A stretch of 35,191 bases of DNA. It comes from Planctomycetes bacterium UBA2386. GTDB taxonomy: Bacteria; Planctomycetota; UBA1135; UBA2386. The stretch covers positions 21,000 to 56,190 of the forward strand of contig DDSQ01000056.1 of assembly GCA_002343845.1 (NCBI GenBank), in the 5' to 3' direction. Of the stretch, positions 6,800 to 14,634 are shown piece by piece. Numbering within the stretch: position 1 is the stretch's first letter; every line of letters begins with the position of its first letter. Both the position numbers and the translations under genes were made by a program. The notes beneath the pieces were generated by a model. It searched no databases, had not been told where the DNA came from, and saw only the letters and a list, made by a program, of their open reading frames with translations.

Positions 6800-9141
6800 G
6801 GACGATCCTGGCGGTGGTGGTGTTCGCGACCGCGGTCGCGGCGCAGCAGGCCGAGCCCGAAGCCGGGCTCGTGGCCTTGCACCAGGCGCTGCTCGACGCG
6901 TCGACCGACGCGGTCGTGCTCAACGTCGCCGCGCATCCCGACGACGAGTCGTCGCGCACGAACACGATCCTGCGCCGCAAGCACGGCATGCGCGTGGTGA
7001 CCGCGTACACGACCTACGGCGACGGCGGCCAGAACGCGATCGGCCGCGAGATCGGCCCGGAGCTCGCGTACCTGCGCGTGCGCGAGACGCTGTGGGCGGC
7101 GGCGATGAGCGGCGTCGAGGTGCGGTGGCTCGGCATGGACGACTTCGGCTTCAGCAAGACGCTGGAGGAGACCCGCTCGAAATGGGGCGACGAGAATCTG
7201 CTGGCAGCGATGCGCAAGGTCGTCGACGCGGTGGATCCGGACTTCGTCATCACCAACCACTCGCTGACGCAGGGTCATGGCCACCATCGCGCGACGTTCT
7301 GGGCGATCGACACGGTGCTGAAGGAGCGCGCGGCGGCGCAGCGCTACGTGCCGGCCCTGCTGACGCGCAGCAAGATCGAGGAGGCGGCGTGGATCGTCGA
7401 CCCGGCCGAACTCGAGCCGGCGCGCGGCGAGACCTACGCGCGGCTCGCGCACCGGGCGTGGGTGCAGCACGTGACGCAGGGGCCGTGGGGGCCGCACAAC
7501 CCGCTGCAGGTCGGCAAGGACTTCTGGAAGGTCGTCAATGCGCAGTCGATCGCGCCGCCGCCGACGAACGGAGAGGGAGCGCAGACGATGCCCTCGTGCT
7601 GGGTGCGTCCGCCCGTCAGGTTCAAGAACCCCAGGGTGGCGACGCTTGCACTGCGAAGCGGGGGCGAGTCGCTTGCGCGCGAGGAGCTCCGGGCGCTTGC
7701 CGCCGAGGGAGGCGAGAGCAGCACGATGCCGGCGCGCGAGGCCGGCGCCTTGGCCCATCACGTGCGTTCCATCGAAGGGGCCCTGCTTGCCCTGGCGAAC
7801 GTGCGCGTCGAAGCGTGGCTCGAACGCGACGAAGTCGCCGTCGGCGCGGAAGGCAAGGTCAACATCGTCGTGCACGGCGCCGAGCGCCTCACGGGGATCG
7901 AGGTGCGATGCGGCGACCGTGTCGGCACGCCGGTCACCGCCCCGGTGCGCGCGATGGTCTTCGATGGTGTTCCGGTGACGCCTGCTGGCAGTGTGCCCGC
8001 GCCGACCCAACCGGCGACGGCTGCGGCCAGCGCGCCGACGGTGCCAGGGCCCGCCGGCCGCTTTGCAGTGACGTTCCTCGCCGAGGCTCCGACCGGCGGC
8101 CCCGAACCGCGGGCCGCGCATGTGCTGGTCGCGTTCGAGCTCGACGGGCAGGCGTTTCGCGTCGCCCGGACGCTGCACTACACGCCGGTGCCCACGATCG
8201 AACTCGCCTGGGACCGCGAAGTGCTGATGGTGCCGAAGGGCAGCACCGGCGAACGCGTGCTGAGCGTGACGCTGACGAGCCACGGCGAGACGGAGCACAG
8301 CGCACCGATCCGGCTTGGCCTGCCGCCCGGCGTGCAGGCGGTGCCGACGCCGACGCGCCTCTCGTTGTCCCGCGAACACAACCAGGCGCGCCTGCTGCTG
8401 AAGACGACGATCACCGCCGACGAGCTGCCGGACGACGCCAGCATCGAGGTCGGGTTCGGCGACGTTCGCTCGCGCATCCCGGTGCGCGCGGTCGACGTCT
8501 CGGTGCCTCCAGGTCTCAAGGTCGCGCTGGTGCGTGGCCCCGACGACTCGACGGAACGCGCGCTCGCCGATCTCGGCGTGTCGTTCCAAGCACTCGATCG
8601 CGATGCGCTGGCGCTGGCGCGCCTCGACGACTTCACGACCGTGTTGCTCGACATCCGCGCCTACCACCATCGCCCCGAGCTCGCCGAGGTGCGCGACCGC
8701 CTGCTCGCGTGGTGCCGCGGCGGCGGCCGCATCGTCGCGATGTACCACAAGTCGGGCGAGTGGAACGAACGCGCCGGCCGGCCGCTGCTGGCGCCGTTCC
8801 CGATGGTCGTCGGCGAGGAGCGCTGCACGGAGGAGGACGCGGATGTGACGTTCCTGCAGCCCGGGCACGCGATGTTGCGCAACCCGCACGCCCTGACCGC
8901 CGCCGACTTCGCCGGCTGGGTGCAGGAGCGCGGCCTCAACTTCCCGAAGACGTGGGACGGGGCCTGGACGCCGCTGCTGGCGATGAAGGACGCCGGCGAC
9001 GCGAAGGCGCACGAGGGTGCGCTGCTCACGACGCAGTACGGCCGCGGCGAGTTCGTCTACTGCTCGCTGGCGCTCTACCGGCAACTGCGCGTCGGCCACG
9101 CGGGCGCTGCGCGGTTGCTCGTCAACCTGCTCGCGCGTTGA
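6796..9141 (+). CDS. Secreted PIG-L (LmbE) family deacetylase with C-terminal amidotransferase-like domain
   Basis: A 781-residue protein with a signal peptide (MRTILAVVVFATAVAAQ). The PIG-L/LmbE motif A-A-H47-P-D-D-E51 and the later HGHHR provide the zinc ligands and base of N-acetylglucosamine-type deacetylases. The catalytic domain covers about residues 38-290. A beta-rich NEW3-like segment follows at about 440-590, with sequence such as RVLSVTLTSHGETEHSAPIR. The last 200 residues (LKVALVRGPDD onwards) look like a class I glutamine-amidotransferase/ThuA-like fold, with no clear catalytic cysteine. The likely substrate is an extracellular amino sugar or glycoconjugate, inferred from the family only. 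The start overlaps the aminotransferase stop by 4 nt, and the stop abuts that of the convergent gene (9142). Confidence 0.9.
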   Translation: MRTILAVVVFATAVAAQQAEPEAGLVALHQALLDASTDAVVLNVAAHPDDESSRTNTILRRKHGMRVVTAYTTYGDGGQNAIGREIGPELAYLRVRETLWAAAMSGVEVRWLGMDDFGFSKTLEETRSKWGDENLLAAMRKVVDAVDPDFVITNHSLTQGHGHHRATFWAIDTVLKERAAAQRYVPALLTRSKIEEAAWIVDPAELEPARGETYARLAHRAWVQHVTQGPWGPHNPLQVGKDFWKVVNAQSIAPPPTNGEGAQTMPSCWVRPPVRFKNPRVATLALRSGGESLAREELRALAAEGGESSTMPAREAGALAHHVRSIEGALLALANVRVEAWLERDEVAVGAEGKVNIVVHGAERLTGIEVRCGDRVGTPVTAPVRAMVFDGVPVTPAGSVPAPTQPATAAASAPTVPGPAGRFAVTFLAEAPTGGPEPRAAHVLVAFELDGQAFRVARTLHYTPVPTIELAWDREVLMVPKGSTGERVLSVTLTSHGETEHSAPIRLGLPPGVQAVPTPTRLSLSREHNQARLLLKTTITADELPDDASIEVGFGDVRSRIPVRAVDVSVPPGLKVALVRGPDDSTERALADLGVSFQALDRDALALARLDDFTTVLLDIRAYHHRPELAEVRDRLLAWCRGGGRIVAMYHKSGEWNERAGRPLLAPFPMVVGEERCTEEDADVTFLQPGHAMLRNPHALTAADFAGWVQERGLNFPKTWDGAWTPLLAMKDAGDAKAHEGALLTTQYGRGEFVYCSLALYRQLRVGHAGAARLLVNLLAR

Positions 9142-9906
9142 TCAGCGCTTCGTGCCGCCAGCGCGCATTTCGGCGCGCAACGCCGCGAGGTCACGTTCGA
9201 GGTCGGCGATGCGGGCGAGCAGTTCCTGGTTCGGCGTCGGCGTCGGCGCCGGCGCCGGCGTCCTCGGTTCGGCGGCCCGGTCGAGCTGCTGGACGACCAG
9301 CAGCAGGGGTGCCAGCTGATCGCGATAGCCGAACAGCAGCAACGTGTCCGGTCCCGCCGCGCACGTGGTCGGCGTCCCCGGCTGCCAGGTGCCCTGCTGC
9401 GCGAACTGCGCACGCAGGGCGTTCGCGAGCTGGTTGGTGTCGAGGTTGCGAACCGACGCGATCGTCAGCACGAGCTCGCGCAGGCGGGGTCTGCGCAGGA
9501 TCTCGTCGGGCGTGCGCCAGGGCACGTTGGCGATCGGCGCCGAGCGGCGATCGGCCATGAGCGGCACGACGTGGAACACGCCGCGCAGCTCGTCGATCGG
9601 CAGCACGGCGAAACCGCGCGAAGCGAGCAACGCGTAGAGCATCTCCTCGCTGCCGAGCGCGTCGAGCGCGATGGGGCGCTGCAGGCGGAACCCCGCGACC
9701 TTGCCGACCTCGTCGTGGTCGAACAGGTAGTTGCGGCAGAGGTACCCGGCGACTGCTTCGATCAACTCGACGACGGTGAACTCGCCTGCCGGCAGCGTCA
9801 GCCCGTCCTTCGTCGCCAGCACCGCGTCGCGCGCGTTGGTGGCGGGCGACACGATCTGTTGGGCGGGGAGCGCCGCGACCAGCGCGGCTGCAACGAGGGC
9901 GCGCAC
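9142..9906 (-). CDS. Exported secretin N0/N1-domain-like protein, paralogue 2
   Basis: A 254-residue protein with a signal peptide (about 1-16, ending LPAQ). Residues about 35-115 resemble the secretin N0 (STN) domain. Residues about 140-210 resemble an N1/ring-building domain, with the typical LFGYRDQLAPLLLVVQQLD ending. A Pro/Thr linker (TPAPAPTPTPN) leads to a short coiled coil at the C terminus (LLARIADLERDLAALRAEMR). The C-terminal secretin barrel of GspD/PilQ is absent, so it cannot form the outer-membrane pore alone. It is the second gene of a tandem pair with the protein at 9914-10657 (7-nt gap), which has the same layout. The two are probably co-translated. The function is unknown. 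Confidence 0.8.
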   Translation of the reverse strand: MRALVAAALVAALPAQQIVSPATNARDAVLATKDGLTLPAGEFTVVELIEAVAGYLCRNYLFDHDEVGKVAGFRLQRPIALDALGSEEMLYALLASRGFAVLPIDELRGVFHVVPLMADRRSAPIANVPWRTPDEILRRPRLRELVLTIASVRNLDTNQLANALRAQFAQQGTWQPGTPTTCAAGPDTLLLFGYRDQLAPLLLVVQQLDRAAEPRTPAPAPTPTPNQELLARIADLERDLAALRAEMRAGGTKR

Positions 9907-9913
9907 TACGGCC

Positions 9914-10657
9914 TCACTTCTTGCCGGCTTCCATCAACCTGTCCTCGAGCGCCTTGAGGCGCGCCTCGATCGCTTCGAGGCGGTTGCCTCCCGGGCGCAT
10001 CCGTTCGGCATCCTCGGGCGACATCGGCACGTCGCACGCCTGCAGCAGGCGGATCGCCTGCGCGACTTGATCCTGCATGCCGAGCAGCAACATGGACGCG
10101 TTGTTGCCGACGTTGCCGAGCGTCAGCGAGCCGCCGCCCTGCGGCGCCCCACTGCTGGCGAAGAACGGCCGCAGCGCGTTCGTCGCCATCGTCGCGTTGA
10201 CGTGCTTCAACGGCACGACGGTGAGAACCATGACCTTCAGGTCGGGGCGGGCCAGGACCTGCTCGGGCTGCCGCTGCACGGCGCGGTTGACGATCTCGCG
10301 GCCGCGTGGGCCAGCGATGTTGATCACTTCGTACGTCGGGCCATGGGAGCTGACGTGCGTCAAGGCCATGCCGAAGCGGTACAGGATGCTCGTCAGGAAC
10401 TCCTCGCAGCCCGCGAGATCGGTCGAGATCGACTTCTGCAGGCGAACCTGGGTTGGTTGCGTTGAACCGGCTAGCTCCAGCGGGCTCAGCAGGATGTTGC
10501 AGTCGAGGTACGCAGCGCAGCGATCGACCAGATCGGCCAGCAACACCTCGCCGGCCGCGACCACGAACGGGTCCTTCGGCGGGGCCTTGGCGGGTTGCTG
10601 CGAGACGCAGGCGGGGGCGAGCAGAGAGAACGCGAAGAGAAGGGTGGCGGTCTTCAT
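9914..10657 (-). CDS. Secretin N0/N1-domain-like lipoprotein, paralogue 1
   Basis: A 247-residue protein whose signal sequence ends at a lipobox-like site, L-A-P-A-C17, so membrane anchoring is likely although the -3 residue is not ideal. An N0-like part (about 30-115, with VVAAGEVLLADLVDRCAAYL) is followed by an N1-like part (about 130-215: VLTVVPLKHVNATMATNALR and SMLLLGMQDQVAQAIRLLQA) and a C-terminal coiled coil (NRLEAIEARLKALEDRLMEA). The architecture matches the downstream gene, indicating tandem duplication. There is no secretin barrel. It starts at ATG 10657, divergent from the GDPD-like lipoprotein with a 74-bp gap. A periplasmic ring- or scaffold-forming role is an inference from the domain type. 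Confidence 0.8.
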   Translation of the reverse strand: MKTATLLFAFSLLAPACVSQQPAKAPPKDPFVVAAGEVLLADLVDRCAAYLDCNILLSPLELAGSTQPTQVRLQKSISTDLAGCEEFLTSILYRFGMALTHVSSHGPTYEVINIAGPRGREIVNRAVQRQPEQVLARPDLKVMVLTVVPLKHVNATMATNALRPFFASSGAPQGGGSLTLGNVGNNASMLLLGMQDQVAQAIRLLQACDVPMSPEDAERMRPGGNRLEAIEARLKALEDRLMEAGKK

Positions 10658-10718
10658 GGATCCTCGGGCGCATCCGACCCGGCATCCCGGGCCGTTCTTC
10701 CGCGCCGGTCGCGGAAGC

Positions 10719-10732
10719 CTACCGTTCGGTAG
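10719..10732. promoter_or_regulatory. Near-palindromic operator-like site at the start of the GDPD-like gene
   Basis: CTACCG-TT-CGGTAG is a 6-bp inverted repeat with a 2-nt centre. It directly abuts the proposed GTG start at 10732 and lies in the 74-bp region between divergent genes. Its length and symmetry fit a dimeric repressor site such as those of TetR-type regulators. No such regulator is encoded in the window, so this is a structural observation only. Confidence 0.35.
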
Positions 10733-11538
10733 TGATTCGCCCTTGGCTGCTGGCCGGGATCCTCGTCGCCTGCGCGACTCCTCGCGCGGTCCCCGACCCG
10801 GCGGCCCGCGGGCCGTGGCGGCTGCACGGGCACAACGACTACCTGCAGCCCGTGCCGCTGCGGGCGGCGTTGGAACTGGGCTTCGGCAGTGTCGAGGCGG
10901 ACGTGTTCCTGGTCGACGGCGAACTGCGCGTCGGCCACGAGCGGTGGCAGCTCCGGCCGGGCCGCACCTTGCACTCGCTCTACCTCGAGCCGCTGCGGGC
11001 GCAGGTCGCGGCGAACGGTGGCCGCGTGCACGCCGACGGGCGGCCGTTCGTGTTGCTGGTCGACATCAAGGCCGACGGGGCGGCGGTCTACCGGCAGTTG
11101 CGGCAGGAACTGGTCGGGTTCGCGCCGATGCTGACGCGGTTCGTCGGCGATCGGATCGAGAGCGGCGCAGTCACGGTGCTGCTGACGGGTGATCGGCCGC
11201 GTGACCTCGTTGCCGCCGACGCCGAGCGCTTCGTGGCGATCGACGGCCGCCTGCGCGATCTCGAGGCCGTCCCGTCACCGTCCGTCGCTCTCGTGCCGTG
11301 GATCAGCGATGCCTGGTCGCGCGTGTCCGACTGGAACGGCGCCGACGAGTGGATGGCCGACGAAGCAGCGCGGCTGTCGGCGATCGTGGCGCGTGCGCAT
11401 GCACAGGGTCGCGAGCTGCGGTTCTGGGCCGCGCCGGATCGGCCCGAGGCGTGGGCGGCGCTGCTCGCCGCCGGCGTCGACCGCATCGGCACGGATCGAC
11501 CGGCCGCTGCTGCAGCGTTCCTGCGTTCGACACGGTGA
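10732..11538 (+). CDS. Glycerophosphodiester phosphodiesterase-like (AIM6-type) lipoprotein
   Basis: A 268-residue protein in the PLC-like phosphodiesterase superfamily. The N terminus MIRPWLLAGILVAC14 is a lipoprotein signal with lipobox L-V-A-C. The catalytic pattern starts with H32-G-H-N-D-Y, then VEADVFLVDGELRVGHE, giving the Glu/Asp metal ligands and second histidine of GDPD enzymes. LLVDIKADG and the final AAGVDRIGTDRP complete the barrel. The HNDY and EADV forms resemble the altered GDPD family (AIM6-like) rather than GlpQ, so the substrate may not be a glycerophosphodiester. The GTG start was chosen to include the lipobox. The gene is divergent from the secretin-like pair and convergent with the HEAT gene. 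Confidence 0.82.
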   Translation: MIRPWLLAGILVACATPRAVPDPAARGPWRLHGHNDYLQPVPLRAALELGFGSVEADVFLVDGELRVGHERWQLRPGRTLHSLYLEPLRAQVAANGGRVHADGRPFVLLVDIKADGAAVYRQLRQELVGFAPMLTRFVGDRIESGAVTVLLTGDRPRDLVAADAERFVAIDGRLRDLEAVPSPSVALVPWISDAWSRVSDWNGADEWMADEAARLSAIVARAHAQGRELRFWAAPDRPEAWAALLAAGVDRIGTDRPAAAAAFLRSTR

Positions 11539-11593
11539 AGCGTTCGCGGGAGGCGCGGGCCTGGGCGTCACGACCTCCTGGGCGCGTCCGCCG

Positions 11594-13927
11594 TCAGTAC
11601 GCGCCGATGCGCTTGCTGCGCACGAAGTTCGTGAGCAGGCGGAAGGCCGACAGATCGGGCACGCTCTTGTTCGCGTTGGCCGGCGACTTCCAGTAGGCGG
11701 CGGTGCGGCTCGCGCGCCAGTTCGCGAACGTGAGCCCCATGTGGTCGACCGCGTACGCCTGCCGATCCTTGTCGGTCTTGATCAGGTCGCTCGGCTTGGC
11801 GAAGCCCTGCAGGTCGAAGTGGTTGGCGCTGTCGAACAGCACGCCGTGGCCGCAGAAGCACCACGCCGCGAGGTTGCCCGTGCCCCAACGTTCGGCTGCG
11901 TCCGGACTGTCGATCAGCACTTCGCAGCGTTCGGGATCGAGAACCTGGATCAGGTGCGCGCCCTCGAGGTGGTAGATCGGCACCACCGACGGCGGGAACA
12001 CGCCGGTGAGCAACGGACTGTCGGGGCGCACCGGCAGCGCGCGCACGTCGTCCATCACCTGGTCGCGCGTGCCGGCCTTCTGCATCACGTTGCCCTCGAT
12101 GCGCGCGATCGTCTCCGACAGCGCCCAGCACGAACCGAACAGCGAACCGCCGGTGCGCACGAACCACGACAACGGCTCGATGTCCGTCGACGCCAGTTCG
12201 CCGGTGCAGTTCGAGACGAAGATCGCCTCGGGGTGCACGCCGCCTTCGAGCACCTTGCCCTGCTCGGTCGTGCGATAGGCGATCTCGAGCCGCTCGAGCA
12301 ACTGCTCGATGTGGTCGCCGCGGCTCAGGAACACCAGCACGTCGAGGCCCTGGTAGATCTCGGAGTCGGGCACCGCGTAGCCGTACTTCTTCAGCTTGTC
12401 GAGCGACGCTTCGCGGTCGGTGAAGTCGTGCTTGCCCTTCGCGCCGTTCCACCACGCCCGCCAGGCCTTGGCGTCCTGCTTCATCGTGAACTGGCGCGAC
12501 ATCGTGCGCAGCCCCTCGTGCGCGGCGCGCGCGACGACGGGGTGCGAGTCGCCGAGCATGCCGATCAGCGGTTCGATCGCTGCTTCGCGGCTCCAGTGCA
12601 TCAGGCCGACGATCGCGGCCCCGCGGCGCTTCCAGTCCTGGTGTTGCAGCAAGCGCAGCAACGGGGCTTCGGCGGCGTCGGCGTCGGTCTTGCCGAGCGA
12701 CACCGCGCCGACGACGGCGATCTCCCACTCGGGATCGTTCGCGGCGCTGGCGAGCACGTCGGTGGCGCCGGCGACGCCCGACTTGCCGAGGCGCACGACG
12801 GCGCGTTCGCGGACCGAGCGGTCGTAGGCGCCGCCCGCGATCTGCACGAGCCACGCGATCGCCTCGGGCGTCGTCGGCGGCCGCAGTGCCGCCACGGTCT
12901 CGACGATCTGCCACTGCACGCGAGGCTCCGTCTCCTTGGGGAAGTGGGCGAGCGCCTCGGCGAGGGCTGGCTCACCGCCGATCTCGCGGAGCGTGCGCGC
13001 CGCCGCAGCGCGGGCGATGCCGTCGGATGCCCGCAGCGACGGGCGCAGCGCGTCGACAGCCGCCGCCTGGTCGAACACCGGCTTGTCGCCGTGCGCCAAC
13101 AGCGCCGTCAGGTGCGCGCGACGGACCAGCACGTGCGCGTCGCGGCCAGCCTTGCCGAGCGCGGTCACGGCCTGCTGCGCGCGATCGCCTTCGCCCTTGG
13201 CGAGCACGGCGGCCAGCGCACGCACGATGCGGCGCGCGACGACTTCGTTCTGCGCGCCGCCGCCGAACGCGGCGACCAGCGGGTCGAGATCGGCGGGACG
13301 CGGCGCTTCGGCGATCGCGTCGAGTGCACGGCAGCGCACGGCGAGGAACGGTTCGTCGATCAGCGTGCGCACGGCGGCGGGCCGATCGGCCGCGCCCTCG
13401 AGCCACGCGACGGCCGCCGCTTCGCGCACCAGCGCGGCAGGGTCGCGAAGCAGCTTCTTCAGCTTGTCGGCGTCGCCGAACGCCGTGGCCGTGCGCAGCG
13501 CGAGTGCCAACGACTCCAAGGCTGCGACCTGCTGCTTGCCCTTGCACTGCTTCCAGATCGCGTCGACGGCCGCCGCCGGATCGACGGCCGCCGCGGCGAA
13601 CGCGGCGGCGCGCCGCACGCGCACGACATCGCCGTCGACGGCAAGGTCGGCGAGCGCGCGAAGGGCGGCTTTGCTCTTCAGCGTGCCGAGCGCCATCGCA
13701 GTTCGTTCCTGGATCTCCCAGTCGCGGTCGGACAGCAACGGCATCAGCAAGGTCTCGGCGTCCTTCCTGCCCGACGTCGCCGTCCAGTCGATGGCCGCGA
13801 GTCGCTTGTCGATCTCCTTCGCGCGAAGGTCGGCGCTCTTGTCGCCGGCAGCGGGTGCCTGGGCGGCGGCGAACGCGCAGAGGGCGAACAGAGCGGGCAG
13901 CGCTCCGCGGGCGAAGGGTCCGGTCAT
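11594..13927 (-). CDS. Secreted HEAT-repeat protein with C-terminal amidotransferase-like domain
   Basis: A 777-residue protein with a signal peptide (MTGPFARGALPALFALCAFA). Residues about 45-480 are a long HEAT solenoid. Repeats read like DRDWEIQERTAMALGTLKS and ALVREAAAVAWLEG, with conserved R/D in the turns. From about residue 530 a different alpha/beta domain begins (KYGYAVPDSEIYQGLDVLVF). It contains VSNCTGELAS and a nucleophile-elbow-like GGSLFGSCWALSE, recalling DUF4159/class I amidotransferase-like domains. Whether the cysteine is catalytic is unknown. The start at ATG 13927 was preferred to GTG 13957 because it begins the signal peptide directly. The gene is convergent with the GDPD-like gene and 40 nt downstream of the Uma2 gene. 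Confidence 0.85.
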   Translation of the reverse strand: MTGPFARGALPALFALCAFAAAQAPAAGDKSADLRAKEIDKRLAAIDWTATSGRKDAETLLMPLLSDRDWEIQERTAMALGTLKSKAALRALADLAVDGDVVRVRRAAAFAAAAVDPAAAVDAIWKQCKGKQQVAALESLALALRTATAFGDADKLKKLLRDPAALVREAAAVAWLEGAADRPAAVRTLIDEPFLAVRCRALDAIAEAPRPADLDPLVAAFGGGAQNEVVARRIVRALAAVLAKGEGDRAQQAVTALGKAGRDAHVLVRRAHLTALLAHGDKPVFDQAAAVDALRPSLRASDGIARAAAARTLREIGGEPALAEALAHFPKETEPRVQWQIVETVAALRPPTTPEAIAWLVQIAGGAYDRSVRERAVVRLGKSGVAGATDVLASAANDPEWEIAVVGAVSLGKTDADAAEAPLLRLLQHQDWKRRGAAIVGLMHWSREAAIEPLIGMLGDSHPVVARAAHEGLRTMSRQFTMKQDAKAWRAWWNGAKGKHDFTDREASLDKLKKYGYAVPDSEIYQGLDVLVFLSRGDHIEQLLERLEIAYRTTEQGKVLEGGVHPEAIFVSNCTGELASTDIEPLSWFVRTGGSLFGSCWALSETIARIEGNVMQKAGTRDQVMDDVRALPVRPDSPLLTGVFPPSVVPIYHLEGAHLIQVLDPERCEVLIDSPDAAERWGTGNLAAWCFCGHGVLFDSANHFDLQGFAKPSDLIKTDKDRQAYAVDHMGLTFANWRASRTAAYWKSPANANKSVPDLSAFRLLTNFVRSKRIGAY

Positions 13928-13967
13928 GCGCCCGCGAGCATACGGGTGCAGCGGCACTCGCGGTCGT

Positions 13968-14516
13968 TCACCAGACTTCGGCGAGGTCGATCGTCACGGT
14001 GCGCATGACGTGCAACGTGACGGCATCGCCGGTCCGGTGGGGCTCGCCGTAGCCGAGACGCCTCCGCACGAACTGCTCGACCGTTCGCGCTCCGGGATCG
14101 ACGAGCCAGAACTCGCGCACGCCCGCCCGCTCGTAACGGCCCAGCTTGATGCGGCGGTCGTAGTCGCGATTCGACGGCGAGAGCACTTCGATCAGCAGGT
14201 CGGGCACACCGGTGATCTTCGTCGCGCCGACCAGCGAGGCGTTCTTGCGGCGCAACACGACGATGTCGGGCTGCACGACGGTGCCGGGAGCGAGGTGCAC
14301 GTCGATCGGGGCGATGAACACGCGTCCCTTCCCGGTCTTCTCCACGAGCCGGACCAGCTCGAAGTACAGCAGCCCCGTGGTGGACTGATGTCCGGGGCTA
14401 GGCGCCGGGTTCACGAAATGCCTCCCGTCGACAATCTCGTGCCGATTGCGATCCGGCGGGATGCGGCAGTAGTCCGCGTAGGTCCAGCGTCGCGTGCGTG
14501 CGGTCGCGGTGTTCAT
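13968..14516 (-). CDS. Uma2 family (DUF820) putative endonuclease
   Basis: A 182-residue protein beginning at ATG 14516. The motifs are those of Uma2/DUF820 proteins, a PD-(D/E)XK-like fold. They include DRNRHEIVDGRHFVNPAPSP near the N terminus, VQPDIVVLRRKN with the metal-binding Asp, PDLLIEVLSPSNRDYDR with the Glu, then KLGRYERAGVREFWLVDPG. These proteins occur in many copies in cyanobacteria and planctomycetes, and their cellular role is not established. The usual C-terminal strand pattern is intact. An ATG-free extension to 14549 exists but lacks family similarity. The gene precedes the HEAT gene on the same strand by 40 nt. Confidence 0.9.
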   Translation of the reverse strand: MNTATARTRRWTYADYCRIPPDRNRHEIVDGRHFVNPAPSPGHQSTTGLLYFELVRLVEKTGKGRVFIAPIDVHLAPGTVVQPDIVVLRRKNASLVGATKITGVPDLLIEVLSPSNRDYDRRIKLGRYERAGVREFWLVDPGARTVEQFVRRRLGYGEPHRTGDAVTLHVMRTVTIDLAEVW

Positions 14517-14634
14517 CGTCGGCGTGGCGGCAGTTGGCCATCGCAGCATAGCGGCTCCTTTCGACGGGCACGGGCCATCGCGGCCAGCGTCCCGCCGACT
14601 GCTTGGTGTGCGACCGGGGGCGATCAGTCGCCGA

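Noticed and set aside
11539..11593. GGAGG ... CCTCC complementarity in the convergent gap as a bidirectional terminator
   Set aside because: The arms are only 5 bp, about 20 nt apart, and there is no T run on either side.
14517..14634. The 118-bp gap between the Uma2 and oxidoreductase genes as a site for an RNA gene or small protein
   Set aside because: I found no strong hairpin, tRNA-like fold or credible short coding frame there.
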